Positions 36,496 to 47,438 of a DNA stretch of 64,000 bases are shown in pieces. The DNA lies in the NCBI RefSeq assembly GCF_017744095.1, contig NZ_JAGHQX010000001.1, positions 864,906-928,905 of the forward strand, in the 5' to 3' direction. The notes below the pieces were generated by a model. It had not been told where the DNA came from. It saw only the letters and a list, made by a program, of their open reading frames with translations, and did no database searches. This DNA is from Shimia sp. R10_1 (GTDB lineage: Bacteria; Pseudomonadota; Alphaproteobacteria; Rhodobacterales; Rhodobacteraceae). The stretch's first letter is position 1; every line of letters starts with the position of its first letter. Position numbers and translations under genes: made by a program.

Positions 36496-37215
36496 CTACG
36501 GCGCTTGCAGTGGATCACTGGCAGGCCGCACAAGCCGGGTGAGATCACTCAGCCGCTCTTTCTGCTGTCCATCCGGCGTGAAATTTTGCGGATCCAACCA
36601 AACATCATAGGCCGCTTTGAGGGCGGGCCATTCTCGGTCAATTGCCGCAAACCACGCCGTATCCCGATTGCGTCCCTTGTAGACCAGCGCTTGCCGAAAT
36701 ATGCCTTCATAGCTCAAACCAAGACGCTGCGCCGCGCGGCGTGATGGGGCATTGAGCGCATCACATTTCCACTCATAGCGCCGATACCCCGCCTCAAAGG
36801 CCCACTGCATCATAAGATACATTGCCTCAGTGGCGGCAGGGGTGCCCTGCATGATCGGAGCAAAATTGATGTTGCCCACCTCAATTGACCCTGCCTCGGG
36901 GGCAATCCGCAAGTAGGACGCTACCCCCGTAAATGTGCGCGCGCCCTTGCTATAGATCGCGTAGAAAAAGTGATCAGGGTTCGCAACGGTTTCGCGGACC
37001 CATCGATGATACTGCGCCGCCGAATGAAACGGGCCATAGGGCATGTAATCCCAAACCCAGTCATCCGATTGATAAGCCCGATACAGCAGGGCAGCATGCG
37101 CTTCCGCATTGAGTGGTTCAAGCCGCACATAGCGCCCCTCAAGCACGGCCCCATCTGGATAAGGGGGCGCTTGCCAATCCGGCACCGCAAATCCAACAGG
37201 TCTTGGCTCTCGCAT
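36496..37215 (-). CDS. GNAT family N-acetyltransferase
   Basis: A 239-residue GNAT protein of the acetyltransferase_3 kind that modifies amino-terminal or side-chain amines. GRYVRLEPLNAEAHAALLYRA is the usual start and ALNAPSRRAAQRLGLSYEG the acetyl-CoA-binding helix; WKCDALNAPS is typical of RimJ/RimL-like enzymes. The ATG at 37215 has AAAGGA upstream; the frame extends 17 codons further without support. It follows DUF1501 by 86 bases on the same strand. Confidence 0.85.
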   Translation of the reverse strand: MREPRPVGFAVPDWQAPPYPDGAVLEGRYVRLEPLNAEAHAALLYRAYQSDDWVWDYMPYGPFHSAAQYHRWVRETVANPDHFFYAIYSKGARTFTGVASYLRIAPEAGSIEVGNINFAPIMQGTPAATEAMYLMMQWAFEAGYRRYEWKCDALNAPSRRAAQRLGLSYEGIFRQALVYKGRNRDTAWFAAIDREWPALKAAYDVWLDPQNFTPDGQQKERLSDLTRLVRPASDPLQAP

Positions 37216-37301
37216 CCTTGGTCCTTTGTTTTTTAGAAAGGTCGCACACCGCTTGGCCGTCGCCAAGCATTCGTTTCACAGCCAGAGTGCCATCGCCACG
37301 C

Positions 37302-38546
37302 TCAACGCAAAAGCGCCAGATCGCCCCCCATCTGGAGCCCGGGGAACACCGCGTTTTCCAACACATCACGCCCCAGCCCAAAACTCTCTCGTATCGCCCA
37401 GGCCGCATAGCGGCGCACATCATCTGTCGGCATCAAGTCTCGACGCTCAAACAGATCCGCTTCCTCAATCCCCGGCCATTGCCCCAACACGCGCGCGCCC
37501 CGCAACGCCCCACCAGCCAGCACCATTGCGCCCCCCGTTCCGTGGTCCGTCCCGGCCGTACCATTTTCCGCAACCGTGCGGCCAAACTCTGTCATCGCAA
37601 GCACCGTCGTATGCCCCCAGATCTGCGCCCCAAGGCCGGAGCGGAGCGTCAGCAGGCTGTCAGCGAGCTGCCCAAGTGGCCGCCTGAGCGCCCGCGCCTG
37701 CCGCGCATGTGTGTCCCATCCGCCCAGCGAGAAGCAGGCCACACGCGCGTCATCACGCAGCCGTTCCGCGGCAAATTTCGCAACGCGCGTGTGTGCGTGG
37801 CGCGCGTCCCGCCCCTGTGGGGCCGTCTGCGCATCCATCATCTCGTCCAGCGCGTCCATGTCCTCAAGACCCGCGCTCTGCACAACGCCACCGCCACCGT
37901 TGCTCCCCGCCAAAGCCAACGCGCGCGCCATCGCATCCCTCATCGCCGGATCACGTTCCATCGTCAGCGCCAGCAAGCGCGCGCCCTGACTGGAGAGCAC
38001 AAAATCCACATCCGGCGACCAAGTCTCGACCGCTGCCGCTCCCCGACTGAGCAACATCGGATCCGTCCCAATTGCGTAAGCCGTCGACATCTCTGCCCCC
38101 GGCATATGCTGCAGCATGCGGTTCAGCCAGCCCTCTTTGGCCCGCCCCTGCCCAAGCTCCGCCGTGCCCGCTTCCAGCATGTCCTGCCCATCAAAGTGAC
38201 TGCGCTTGTGGCGATAAGGCGTTGAAACCGCTTGTACAAACGCAAGCTCACCCGCCTCCCACAATGGCCAGAGTTCCGCACATCCCGGATGCAACTGAAC
38301 CCCTCCGGTGATTTCCAGCCCAGACGCCTGCGCCCCCAACGTTGGGCGCAACCGCATCAGCGTGTCAGACGGCGGTGGGCGCAGCAGATCCAGCCCATCC
38401 AGCCCCCCGCGCAGGATGATCACAACCAACCGGTTGTCGCCCCCGGTGGCGGCAAAACTCACCGGCGTCACCAAAGGGCTCGCAGCCAGCGAACACCCAA
38501 CCGCAAGGCTTTGGGCAAGGAACCCCCGTCTGTTCAAATCTGCCAT
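37302..38546 (-). CDS. DUF1501 domain protein (Tat-exported)
   Basis: A 414-residue exported protein. The start LNRRGFLAQSLAVG is a twin-arginine signal. The mature part has the DUF1501 pattern: RLVVIILRGGLDGLDLL, then FVQAVSTPYRHKRSHFDGQD and LAMTEFGRTVAENGTAGTDHG, an alkaline-phosphatase-like fold with potential metal ligands. No enzymatic activity is established. It begins ten bases after the DUF1800 stop, so the two form an operon. Confidence 0.9.
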   Translation of the reverse strand: MADLNRRGFLAQSLAVGCSLAASPLVTPVSFAATGGDNRLVVIILRGGLDGLDLLRPPPSDTLMRLRPTLGAQASGLEITGGVQLHPGCAELWPLWEAGELAFVQAVSTPYRHKRSHFDGQDMLEAGTAELGQGRAKEGWLNRMLQHMPGAEMSTAYAIGTDPMLLSRGAAAVETWSPDVDFVLSSQGARLLALTMERDPAMRDAMARALALAGSNGGGGVVQSAGLEDMDALDEMMDAQTAPQGRDARHAHTRVAKFAAERLRDDARVACFSLGGWDTHARQARALRRPLGQLADSLLTLRSGLGAQIWGHTTVLAMTEFGRTVAENGTAGTDHGTGGAMVLAGGALRGARVLGQWPGIEEADLFERRDLMPTDDVRRYAAWAIRESFGLGRDVLENAVFPGLQMGGDLALLR

Positions 38547-38556
38547 CTCGCCCCCC

Positions 38557-39954
38557 CTATACCCGCTGAAACGCCGGTGACATCAGCACAAGCGCAATGC
38601 CTTCACGCCGATTTTCTGCCGCTTTGGCCGCAAAATGCACAACAGCGGGCGCCTCCGCCCCCAGCGCGGCACCAATAAATTCACGCGGGTCTGGCAAATC
38701 CGCCGCCACGGCCGCCGGCGTGGCCAAGGCCCATTGCAACCGTGCACCCATGCCCTGGGGCGACAGCCAATGCGCATCCTCTTCGGCAAACCCATCTGGC
38801 CCAAAGGGTCTGCGCCACGGCTGCCCCATATGGCGCAGTGGCGACAAAATCAGCCGATCAAAGGTTTTGGCGTCCATGCGGAGAAATCGCGCCTCCGGCA
38901 CCGCCAATGCCCGCAACGCGGAGGAAACAAATTGCTCTGGCTGTTTAAAGTTGCCGCCACCTTCGGCGCGCGCGTGCCACGCCGCCTCATGGCGCAGCAT
39001 CGCCTCCACCACAGCGCCCAGATCTCCATCGGTCTCGCGATAACGGATCTCAAGCTCCATCACCAAACCTGCATCCGGCTGATCCCCCAGAAAGTGCCGC
39101 GCGATTTTCTGTGCAAGATGACGTGCGGTCTCTGGATGGCGTGCCAGATCCCGCAAAGCGGCATGTATGTCGCTGATCCGCGCACGCCGGGTGCCATATG
39201 TGTGCCCCATCACCGTTTCCGCGCCCGGTTCAATCCGCTTGCTGTCATAGCGCGTGTCTTGCCCCGTCCCTGCGGTCAGCCCAGTCAAAAGTTCGGCAAA
39301 CTCGCGCACGTCTTTTTGCGTGTAGCTGCCATGCACGCCCAATGTATGCAGCTCAAGAACCTCGCGCGCGAGATTTTCATTCAGCCCTGCCCCGTTTTGA
39401 CGTTTCTTGGCAAACCGGCTGTTGGGCCCGACCGACCGATTCTGGTCCAGATATTGCAGCATTTGCGGATGGGTTACGGCAGCAATCAGCATATCCTCAA
39501 ACCGCGCAGCCACATGGGACCGTATCGCCGTTTCAACGTAAGAGGCGGCCGCATAACGATAAAACGTGCTTTGCCCCGGTGCCGTGAAATGATCCGCCCA
39601 AAACGCCACAAGCCGCTCGCGCAGCCCGTCCTCGCTCCAGATCCGGCGCAACAACGCCTGCCGCACCCAGCCCGCGCTTTCCACACGCGCGGCTTTCAGT
39701 GCCTTACGATAGGTTGCGCGCAAATCATGCCTGTCTTTGCTGCCTCTTTCTGCGCGTTTATAGGCGCGCTGCGCAAGATACAGCGCGCGTACCTTGGGGT
39801 TCATGGCCCCTGACGTTGGAATGCCAAAGCGTTGCGTGATTGCATCTGGCCCGCGCAGCTGTGCCACCATCTCATCGGCGCTTGCCGGTCCCGGCACCAC
39901 GGGGGACAGCCCATAGCCAAACCGCATTTGCGCAATGTCAGGGTCAAAACCCAT
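38557..39954 (-). CDS. DUF1800 domain protein
   Basis: A 465-residue protein of the DUF1800 family, which is nearly always paired with DUF1501. Recognisable parts are RFGYGLSPVVPGPASADEM, then WADHFTAPGQSTFYRYA, NENLAREVLELHTLGV and FKQPEQFVSSALRALAV. The role of the pair is unknown; in several phyla they accompany secreted enzymes or outer-membrane systems. The ATG at 39954 has a GGAG site; the frame extends to 40026 without support. Confidence 0.9.
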   Translation of the reverse strand: MGFDPDIAQMRFGYGLSPVVPGPASADEMVAQLRGPDAITQRFGIPTSGAMNPKVRALYLAQRAYKRAERGSKDRHDLRATYRKALKAARVESAGWVRQALLRRIWSEDGLRERLVAFWADHFTAPGQSTFYRYAAASYVETAIRSHVAARFEDMLIAAVTHPQMLQYLDQNRSVGPNSRFAKKRQNGAGLNENLAREVLELHTLGVHGSYTQKDVREFAELLTGLTAGTGQDTRYDSKRIEPGAETVMGHTYGTRRARISDIHAALRDLARHPETARHLAQKIARHFLGDQPDAGLVMELEIRYRETDGDLGAVVEAMLRHEAAWHARAEGGGNFKQPEQFVSSALRALAVPEARFLRMDAKTFDRLILSPLRHMGQPWRRPFGPDGFAEEDAHWLSPQGMGARLQWALATPAAVAADLPDPREFIGAALGAEAPAVVHFAAKAAENRREGIALVLMSPAFQRV

Positions 39955-40005
39955 TCTGCATCTCCATTTCCCGCGCCAACATATCAGAGCGCGCAAAACC
40001 GCGAC

Positions 40006-40045
40006 AAAGAAAAAGGCCGCCCTCACCTATGTGAAAGCGGCCTTT
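40006..40045 (-). terminator. terminator after aspS
   Basis: A 9-bp stem AAAGGCCGC / GCGGCCTTT around a 16-base loop, followed on the minus strand by TTTTTCTTTG, 24 bases past the aspS stop. Confidence 0.85.
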
Positions 40046-40069
40046 CTTTGTCTCAGGTCAACGCCCGGA

Positions 40070-41926
40070 TCACTCCTGCGGGATCACCCGCAGACCCAGC
40101 TCCATCAGCTGATCGCTGGACGGATCGTTGGGCGCGTTCATCATCAGATCTTCGGCGCGCTGGTTCATTGGGAACATCATCACTTCACGGATGTTCTGCT
40201 GATCTGCCAGCAGCATCACGATGCGGTCCACACCAGCCGCACAGCCACCGTGGGGTGGTGCGCCGTATTGGAAGGCTTTGTAAAGCGCGCCAAAACGCTC
40301 TTTCACTTCCTCTTCGCCGTAGCCCGCAATCTCAAATGCTTTCAGCATGATTTCCGGCTGGTGGTTCCGGATCGCGCCAGAGACCAACTCATAACCGTTA
40401 CACGCCAAATCGTACTGATAGCCTTTGACCGCCAGCGGATCACCGTTCAGCGCCTCCAGACCGCCCTGCGGCATGGAGAATGGGTTGTGTTCAAAGTCGA
40501 TCTTGCCGGTCTCTTCGTCTGCTTCATAGATCGGGAAGTCCACGATCCAAGCAAAGGCAAAGCGGTTCTCGTCGATCAGACCCAGCTCTTGGCCGATCAC
40601 GTCACGCGCACGCCCTGCGATCTTTTCAAAGGCTTTTGGTTTGCCGCCCAGGAAGAAGGCCGCGTCACCCACGCCCAGCCCCAGTTGCTGGCGAATGGCT
40701 TCGGTGCGCTCAGGGCCGATGTTCTTGGCCAGCGGGCCAGCGGCTTCCATGCCACCTTCCACTTCGCCGGATTTCAGCTTGGCTTGCGCCTCTTTCACCG
40801 AAATGCCCAGCTCTTGCGCCACGCTGTCTGCGGTCTTGTCACGCCAGAAGATGTAGCCCATGCCCGGCAGGCCTTCGCCTTGGGCAAATTTGTTCATGCG
40901 GTCACAGAATTTGCGGCCACCGCCGGTCGGCGCCGGAATGGCGCGCACTTCGGTGCCTTCCTGCTCCAGCAGTTTGGCAAAGATCGCAAAGCCGGAGCCC
41001 GCGAAGTGCTCGCTCACCACCTGCATCTCAATCGGGTTACGCAGGTCAGGCTTGTCAGAGCCATATTTCAGCGCAGCCTCTGCATAGGGGATCTGCGGCC
41101 AGCTCTCTGGCGCGTCCACCTTGCGGCCACCGCCGAACTCTTCAAACACACCCGCCAGCACGGGCGCGATGGTGTCAAAGACGTCCTGCTGCTCCACAAA
41201 GGACATCTCCATGTCGAGCTGGTAGAAGTCGGTCGGGGAACGATCAGCGCGCGGGTCTTCGTCACGGAAACACGGCGCGATCTGGAAATACTTGTCAAAA
41301 CCCGCAACCATCATCAGCTGTTTGAACTGTTGAGGCGCCTGTGGCAGCGCGTAGAATTTGCCGGGATGAATGCGCGACGGCACGAGGAAGTCGCGCGCAC
41401 CTTCTGGGCTCGATGCCGTGATGATCGGCGTCTGATACTCGCGGAAGCCCTTGTCCCACATGCGCTTGCGCATGGAAGACACAACATCAGAGCGCAGCAC
41501 CATATTCTCCTGCATCTGCTGACGACGCAGATCGAGGAAGCGGTACTTCAGGCGGGTTTCTTCAGGATACTCCTGATCACCAAACACCATCAATGGCAGC
41601 TCATCTGCTGCGCCGAGGATCTCCAGATCACGCACGAACACTTCAATTTCGCCGGTCGGGATCTTGTCGTTGATCAGATCCGCGTCACGCGCTTTGACGT
41701 TGCCATCAATGCGAATACACCACTCGCTGCGCACCTTCTCCATTTCGGAGAAAACCGGGCTGTCCGGATCACACAGCACCTGCGTGATGCCAAAGTGGTC
41801 GCGCAGGTCGACAAACAGAATGCCGCCGTGATCGCGGATGCGGTGCACCCAGCCAGACAGGCGGACGGTGTCGCCCACGTTGGATTTGTTCAGGTCGGCG
41901 CAGGTATGGCTGCGATAGGCGTGCAT
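40070..41926 (-). CDS. aspS: aspartate-tRNA ligase
   Basis: A 618-residue class IIb aminoacyl-tRNA synthetase. An N-terminal OB fold binds the anticodon ([20 protein letters not shown]), the class II motif 2 is [10 protein letters not shown], and motif 3 is [14 protein letters not shown] bacterial GAD insertion domain is present; within it, around residues 360-410, an extra Ala/Gly/Lys-rich stretch makes this protein about 25 residues longer than usual. Because gatB is in the same window, this enzyme may be non-discriminating (also charging tRNA-Asn), which is inferred. The ATG at 41926 has AGAGGGG upstream. Confidence 0.95.
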   Translation of the reverse strand: MHAYRSHTCADLNKSNVGDTVRLSGWVHRIRDHGGILFVDLRDHFGITQVLCDPDSPVFSEMEKVRSEWCIRIDGNVKARDADLINDKIPTGEIEVFVRDLEILGAADELPLMVFGDQEYPEETRLKYRFLDLRRQQMQENMVLRSDVVSSMRKRMWDKGFREYQTPIITASSPEGARDFLVPSRIHPGKFYALPQAPQQFKQLMMVAGFDKYFQIAPCFRDEDPRADRSPTDFYQLDMEMSFVEQQDVFDTIAPVLAGVFEEFGGGRKVDAPESWPQIPYAEAALKYGSDKPDLRNPIEMQVVSEHFAGSGFAIFAKLLEQEGTEVRAIPAPTGGGRKFCDRMNKFAQGEGLPGMGYIFWRDKTADSVAQELGISVKEAQAKLKSGEVEGGMEAAGPLAKNIGPERTEAIRQQLGLGVGDAAFFLGGKPKAFEKIAGRARDVIGQELGLIDENRFAFAWIVDFPIYEADEETGKIDFEHNPFSMPQGGLEALNGDPLAVKGYQYDLACNGYELVSGAIRNHQPEIMLKAFEIAGYGEEEVKERFGALYKAFQYGAPPHGGCAAGVDRIVMLLADQQNIREVMMFPMNQRAEDLMMNAPNDPSSDQLMELGLRVIPQE

Positions 41927-42031
41927 GTGCGGCCCCTCTTTCAGGGTGAAAAACATTGGTCGCGCCGATACACCTTTTTGGGCGGCCAAAGTCAAGGGAA
42001 CAGCGCTGGTTTGGGTGCAAAAAGCGCCTCA

Positions 42032-42691
42032 TCAGCGCAAGGGCGCCCCCTCCATCGCTGCCAAAATCTCTCCGCGCAGCGCATTTGTCAGATGCACACG
42101 CTCCGCATCGGCCAAATCAGCCACCGTCAGCACAGCCTCGCGCACCACACCCGCATTGATCAGGCCCTGCCGATAGATCCCCGGCAAACAGCCTGACGCC
42201 ACAGGCGGTGTCAGCCGCGCCCCATCCGGCATGGTCAACACCACATTGGTGATCGTGCCCTCACACAACTCCCCGCGCTCATTCAGAAACAACCACTCCT
42301 GAACACCTTCAGGCAAGTTGGCACGCGCTTCATCATAGATCGCCCGCCGCGTTGTCTTATGCTGCAAAAACAAATCCTGTGACGACAACCTAATCTCTGA
42401 GATCCTGCACACCCAGGGCTTTTGGGCTGCGGCAGGCAATTCCGCAGTGGTAATCTCCACGTCGCCCGCCGCCCCAAGCGTCAAGCGACAGCGCAGCGGG
42501 GTTTCACCGTTCAGCGCCTCGATAGCGCGCATCACAACGCTTTCGGAAAACGCAAAGCCCAGCGCCTTGGCTGATTTCCCAAGCCGCGCCAGATGTAACG
42601 GCAGGCGTGCCACTGGCGCCCCCGGCACATAGCGAAATGTCTCGATCAGGCGGGTTCCGGCTGGAACCTCTTGGCAAAGCGGGCTTTCCAC
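42032..42691 (-). CDS. pabC: aminotransferase class IV, probable aminodeoxychorismate lyase
   Basis: A 219-residue PLP enzyme of aminotransferase class IV. RLIETFRYVPGAPVARLPLH, then HKTTRRAIYDEARANLPEG with the PLP lysine and EWLFLNERGELCEGTITNVVL are family hallmarks. It probably converts aminodeoxychorismate to 4-aminobenzoate for folate. The GTG start overlaps pabB by 46 bases and has GAGGA six bases upstream, so the two are coupled. The pair pabB-pabC supports the pathway assignment. Confidence 0.85.
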   Translation of the reverse strand: MESPLCQEVPAGTRLIETFRYVPGAPVARLPLHLARLGKSAKALGFAFSESVVMRAIEALNGETPLRCRLTLGAAGDVEITTAELPAAAQKPWVCRISEIRLSSQDLFLQHKTTRRAIYDEARANLPEGVQEWLFLNERGELCEGTITNVVLTMPDGARLTPPVASGCLPGIYRQGLINAGVVREAVLTVADLADAERVHLTNALRGEILAAMEGAPLR

Positions 42692-43773
42692 AGCGCTTCC
42701 TCATATTCATCGGGTGCCTTGCTGTCCCAGACAACACCGCCGCCCACATTCAACACCGCCTGCCCGGCCTCAACCAGCATTGTACGGATCGCCACACTGA
42801 ACTCAGAGCGGCCATCCGGCGCCGCCCAGCCAATTGCGCCACAGTAGATCTCCCGCGGCCAGGGCTCCAGATCGCGCAGAATCTCCATCGAACGCAGCTT
42901 CGGCGCGCCGGTGATCGAGCCACACGGGAATAGCGCCTGCAAAATCTCTGGCAGCCCAGCCCCCTCCTGAAGCTCCGCCTGCACGGTCGAGGTCATCTGA
43001 TGCACCGTGGCATAGCTCTCGACCTCAAACAGCTTCGGCACCTTCACGCTGCCCGGCTTGGCCACACGGCTGATGTCATTGCGCAGAAGATCCACGATCA
43101 TAAGATTCTCGGCGCGGTTTTTTTCATCCTGCGCCAACCACGCCTTGCGACGCGCATCCTCCGCCGCATCCTCACTGCGCGGCTGGGTGCCCTTCATCGG
43201 GCGGGTTTCAATCCGCCCCGCTGCGTCCGTGCGGAAAAAAAGCTCAGGCGAGCGTGATAGAATGTCTGGCAACCCACTCTGCTTAACCAACGCCCCATGC
43301 CCCACCGGCTGACGCGCCGCCAGCGCCGCATAGAGCGCTTCCGCATCGCCAGAAATCGCCGCATCCAGCGGAAAGGTCAGATTGGCCTGATAGATATCGC
43401 CCGCCCCAATGTAGCCATGCACCCGATCAAAAGCGGCGCGATAGGTGGCCGCGCTCCAACGCGGTGCAAATGTCCCCATATCAAACTTGGCATCACCTTG
43501 CAGCGCGTTCGCAGCACGCGGCGCGCGGAACACACCAAACTGCATCAACGGCAGACGCCGCGCCTTGGGCAACATCCGACGCAAACGTGGCTCCAGCACA
43601 TAGCCAAGTTCATAGCTCACATAGCCAGCAAGCCAAAAGCCCGCAGCTTGCGCCTCGCCCAAAACCTGAAAGGCCGCATCAACCTCACCGGGCTCGGTCA
43701 CAGAGATCACATGCTCCGCTGTCTCAAACAGCGTTGCACGTCCATCGGGCCCGCGATCAAAACGAATCTGCAC
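42646..43773 (-). CDS. pabB: aminodeoxychorismate synthase component I
   Basis: A 375-residue chorismate-binding enzyme. It contains YQANLTFPLDAAI, RSPELFFR, the catalytic-lysine segment RPMKGTQPR, then ENLMIVDLLRNDISRVA and FPCGSITGAPKLRSMEI with the conserved glutamate/aspartate region. The short N-terminal portion fits the PabB form lacking the longer tryptophan-binding domain of TrpE. It makes aminodeoxychorismate using ammonia from a PabA partner (not seen here). Start GTG with AGGGG upstream. Divergent from carB. Confidence 0.92.
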   Translation of the reverse strand: MQIRFDRGPDGRATLFETAEHVISVTEPGEVDAAFQVLGEAQAAGFWLAGYVSYELGYVLEPRLRRMLPKARRLPLMQFGVFRAPRAANALQGDAKFDMGTFAPRWSAATYRAAFDRVHGYIGAGDIYQANLTFPLDAAISGDAEALYAALAARQPVGHGALVKQSGLPDILSRSPELFFRTDAAGRIETRPMKGTQPRSEDAAEDARRKAWLAQDEKNRAENLMIVDLLRNDISRVAKPGSVKVPKLFEVESYATVHQMTSTVQAELQEGAGLPEILQALFPCGSITGAPKLRSMEILRDLEPWPREIYCGAIGWAAPDGRSEFSVAIRTMLVEAGQAVLNVGGGVVWDSKAPDEYEEALWKARFAKRFQPEPA

Positions 43774-43971
43774 CTGTTTCCCCTGTCGGCAATATTCCTT
43801 GATACGTCATATATGGCGCATTCGCGCAAATGACATCGGGAATACGGCATATTATGACAAAAACCCGCTCCCTCTGCGATCCCCCTTGCGTGTTGTCGCT
43901 TGATGCGTATAACCCACGACAATTTGCGCATTCGGCGTCTCCCAGCGCGCCCACCAAGCCCGAGGTCTATC

Positions 43972-46900
43972 ATGCCAAAAAGAACCGACATCTCCTCGAT
44001 CATGATCATCGGGGCCGGCCCCATTGTGATTGGTCAGGCCTGCGAATTTGACTATTCAGGAGCGCAAGCCTGTAAAGCGCTGCGCGAAGAGGGCTATCGC
44101 GTCATTCTGGTGAACTCCAATCCTGCGACAATCATGACCGATCCGGGTCTGGCCGACGCCACCTATATCGAGCCGATCACGCCAGAGGTTGTGGCTAAGA
44201 TCATCGAGAAAGAGCGCCCCGACGCGCTCCTGCCCACCATGGGCGGTCAGACCGGCCTCAACACCTCGCTCGCGCTTGAGGAAATGGGCGTGCTCGACAA
44301 ATTTAACGTGGAGATGATCGGCGCAAAACGCGACGCCATCGAAATGGCCGAAGATCGCAAACTCTTCCGCGAAGCCATGGACCGTCTGGGCATTGAAAAT
44401 CCCCGCGCCTCCATCGTGACCGCCCCAAAGAAAGACGACGGCTCCGCTGATCTGGACGAAGGCATCCGCCTTGCGCTCGAAGAGCTTGAAAGCATCGGCC
44501 TGCCCGCCATCATCCGCCCAGCCTTTACCCTCGGCGGCACCGGCGGCGGTGTAGCGTACAACCGCGAAGACTACATCCACTTCTGCCGCACCGGCATGGA
44601 CGCCTCCCCGGTGAACCAGATCCTCGTGGATGAAAGCCTGCTCGGCTGGAAAGAATACGAGATGGAAGTGGTGCGCGACAAAGCGGACAACGCCATCATC
44701 GTCTGCGCCATCGAAAACGTCGATCCAATGGGCGTGCACACAGGCGACTCCATCACCGTGGCCCCTGCGCTTACGCTGACGGACAAAGAATACCAAATCA
44801 TGCGCAACCACTCGATCAACGTGCTGCGCGAGATCGGCGTCGAAACCGGCGGCTCCAACGTGCAATGGGCGGTGAACCCAGCCGATGGCCGCATGGTTGT
44901 GATCGAAATGAACCCACGTGTGTCCCGCTCTTCGGCCCTGGCCTCCAAGGCCACCGGTTTCCCGATTGCCAAAATCGCGGCGAAACTGGCAGTGGGCTAC
45001 ACACTGGATGAACTCGACAACGACATCACCAAAGTCACCCCGGCCTCCTTTGAGCCAACCATCGACTATGTTGTCACCAAGATCCCGAAATTCGCGTTCG
45101 AGAAATTCCCGGGCTCCGAGCCGCAGCTGACCACCGCGATGAAATCCGTGGGCGAGACCATGTCCATTGGCCGCACCATCCACGAATCCATGCAGAAGGC
45201 ACTGGCCTCGATGGAAAGCGGCCTGACCGGTTTTGATGAGGTCGAGATCGAAGGCGCGGATGACACCGCCGAGGGCAAAGCCGCGGTGATCAAAGCGATC
45301 AGCGTCGCCACCCCGGATCGCCTGCGCACCATCGCGCAAGCCATGCGCCACGGCCTGACCAACGATGAAATCCACGGCGTCACCATGTTTGACCCATGGT
45401 TCCTCGATCGCATCCGCGAAATCGTGGACGCCGAAGAGGACGTGCGCAAAAACGGCCTGCCGGTCACTGAAAAAGAGCTGCGCGCGCTCAAAATGCTTGG
45501 CTTCACCGACGCACGTCTCGCCAAGCTCTCCGGCCGCGATGAAGACAACGTGCGCCGCGCCCGTCAGAACCTCGGCGTGACCGCCGTGTTCAAACGCATC
45601 GACACCTGCGCCGCCGAATTTGAGGCGCAGACCCCTTACATGTACTCCACCTACGAAACCCCAATGATGGGCGAAGTGGAATGTGAGGCGCGCCCCTCTG
45701 AGCGCAAGAAAGTCGTGATCCTTGGTGGTGGCCCGAACCGCATCGGTCAGGGCATCGAGTTTGACTACTGCTGCTGTCACGCCTGCTACGCGCTGACCGA
45801 GCAGGGTTATGAAACCATCATGATCAACTGCAACCCAGAGACCGTGTCCACCGACTATGACACCTCTGACCGTCTGTATTTTGAGCCGCTCACCTTTGAG
45901 CACGTGATGGAAATCCTGCGCGTTGAGCAGGAAAACGGTACTCTGCACGGCGTGATCGTACAGTTCGGCGGCCAAACCCCGCTGAAACTGGCCAATGCGC
46001 TCGAAGAAGAAGGCATCCCGATCCTTGGCACCACGCCGGACGCCATCGACCTTGCCGAAGACCGTGAGCGGTTCCAGGCGCTGGTCAATGAGCTGAAGCT
46101 CAAGCAGCCCAAGAACGGCATCGCCTCCACCGACGCCGAAGCGCTTGCCATTGCAGATGAAATCGGCTTCCCGCTGGTGATCCGCCCTTCCTACGTTCTG
46201 GGTGGCCGCGCCATGGAAATCGTGCGCGACATGGGCCAGCTCGAGCGCTACATCGCAGAGGCGGTTGTGGTATCCGGCGACAGCCCCGTCCTGCTCGACA
46301 GCTACCTCTCCGGCGCAACCGAGCTGGATGTGGACGCGCTATGTGATGGCACCGACGTGCATATCTCCGGCATCATGCAGCATATTGAGGAGGCCGGCGT
46401 GCACTCTGGCGACTCCGCCTGCTCCCTGCCGCCCTACTCGCTCTCCAAAGAGACCATCGCGGAAATCGAGCGTCAGACCCGCGCCCTTGCGCTGGCTCTC
46501 AATGTGGTCGGCCTGATGAACGTACAGTTCGCGGTGAAAGACGGCGACATTTACCTCATCGAGGTGAACCCACGCGCCTCCCGTACCGTGCCGTTTGTTG
46601 CGAAATCCACCGACAGCGCGATTGCCTCCATCGCCGCGCGCATCATGGCAGGCGAGAAACTCGCGGACTTCCCCAAACGTGCCCCTTACGTGGAACTCGA
46701 CGCCACCAAGGATCAGCCAATTGCGGATCAAATGACGCTGGCGGACCCGAACATGCCTTGGTTCTCCGTGAAAGAGGCCGTGCTGCCATTTGCTCGCTTC
46801 CCGGGCGTCGACACCATCCTCGGCCCGGAAATGCGCTCCACCGGCGAAGTCATGGGCTGGGACCGCAGCTTTGCGCGCGCCTTCCTGAAAGCACAGCTCG

Positions 46901-47313
46901 GCGCAGGCATGGAGCTGCCCACCTCCGGCAAAGCCTTCATCTCGGTCAAAGACGACGACAAGACCGACGCCATGGTCGAGGCTGCCAACATCCTGATCGA
47001 GCTGGGCTTCTCTGTGGTCGCCACCGCAGGCACCGCCACATGGCTGAGCGAACAGGGCGTGGACTGCACCAAGGTCAACAAAGTCTATGAGGGCCGTCCA
47101 AACATCGTGGACCACCTCAAAGACGGCGACATCTCTCTGGTGATGAACACCACCGAAGGCGCACAGGCCGTCAACGACAGCCGCGAGATCCGCTCCGTGG
47201 CGCTGTTTGACAAGATCCCCTACTTCACCACCGCCGCCGCCTCCAACGCGGCAGCACGGGCCATGAAAGCCCGCGAAGAAGGCGATCTGGAAGTGCGTTC
47301 GCTGCAAGGGTAA
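43972..47313 (+). CDS. carB: carbamoyl-phosphate synthase large subunit
   Basis: A 1113-residue enzyme with two homologous ATP-grasp halves (about residues 1-400 and 560-940), an oligomerisation domain between them and a C-terminal MGS-like allosteric domain (about 960-1110). It starts [20 protein letters not shown]. Carbamate formation and phosphorylation supply arginine and pyrimidine synthesis. The frame extends upstream to 43900; the ATG at 43972 with GAGG upstream is standard. The small subunit carA is not in the window. A strong terminator follows. Confidence 0.97.
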   Translation: MPKRTDISSIMIIGAGPIVIGQACEFDYSGAQACKALREEGYRVILVNSNPATIMTDPGLADATYIEPITPEVVAKIIEKERPDALLPTMGGQTGLNTSLALEEMGVLDKFNVEMIGAKRDAIEMAEDRKLFREAMDRLGIENPRASIVTAPKKDDGSADLDEGIRLALEELESIGLPAIIRPAFTLGGTGGGVAYNREDYIHFCRTGMDASPVNQILVDESLLGWKEYEMEVVRDKADNAIIVCAIENVDPMGVHTGDSITVAPALTLTDKEYQIMRNHSINVLREIGVETGGSNVQWAVNPADGRMVVIEMNPRVSRSSALASKATGFPIAKIAAKLAVGYTLDELDNDITKVTPASFEPTIDYVVTKIPKFAFEKFPGSEPQLTTAMKSVGETMSIGRTIHESMQKALASMESGLTGFDEVEIEGADDTAEGKAAVIKAISVATPDRLRTIAQAMRHGLTNDEIHGVTMFDPWFLDRIREIVDAEEDVRKNGLPVTEKELRALKMLGFTDARLAKLSGRDEDNVRRARQNLGVTAVFKRIDTCAAEFEAQTPYMYSTYETPMMGEVECEARPSERKKVVILGGGPNRIGQGIEFDYCCCHACYALTEQGYETIMINCNPETVSTDYDTSDRLYFEPLTFEHVMEILRVEQENGTLHGVIVQFGGQTPLKLANALEEEGIPILGTTPDAIDLAEDRERFQALVNELKLKQPKNGIASTDAEALAIADEIGFPLVIRPSYVLGGRAMEIVRDMGQLERYIAEAVVVSGDSPVLLDSYLSGATELDVDALCDGTDVHISGIMQHIEEAGVHSGDSACSLPPYSLSKETIAEIERQTRALALALNVVGLMNVQFAVKDGDIYLIEVNPRASRTVPFVAKSTDSAIASIAARIMAGEKLADFPKRAPYVELDATKDQPIADQMTLADPNMPWFSVKEAVLPFARFPGVDTILGPEMRSTGEVMGWDRSFARAFLKAQLGAGMELPTSGKAFISVKDDDKTDAMVEAANILIELGFSVVATAGTATWLSEQGVDCTKVNKVYEGRPNIVDHLKDGDISLVMNTTEGAQAVNDSREIRSVALFDKIPYFTTAAASNAAARAMKAREEGDLEVRSLQG

Positions 47314-47340
47314 GCGGCGCCTTCACTTCAACATTTTTCC

Positions 47341-47370
47341 AAAGGGCAGCCCACCGGCTGCCCTTTTTTC
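47341..47370 (+). terminator. terminator after carB
   Basis: A strong stem AAAGGGCAGCC / GGCTGCCCTTT around an AC-type loop, running into TTTTTT, 28 bases after the stop. Confidence 0.9.
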
Positions 47371-47438
47371 TGTGCCTTGACACCCTCAGACCCGCCGCCT
47401 AAAAACCGCGCTTTTCCTTGCGGCACGGAGAGCAGATC

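Noticed and set aside
37113..38225. 370-codon plus-strand frame within DUF1501
   Set aside because: Arg, Pro and Ser-rich product without pattern; the minus strand encodes a Tat-exported DUF1501 protein.
39935..42196. 753-codon plus-strand frame across aspS
   Set aside because: It is the reverse complement of aspS, which has a full set of class II synthetase motifs; its own product is rich in Arg, His and Gln without domain pattern.
44056..45975. 639-codon minus-strand frame inside carB
   Set aside because: Opposite-strand shadow of carB, whose ATP-grasp domains are unmistakable; composition rich in His, Gly and Ala is typical of GC-rich shadows.
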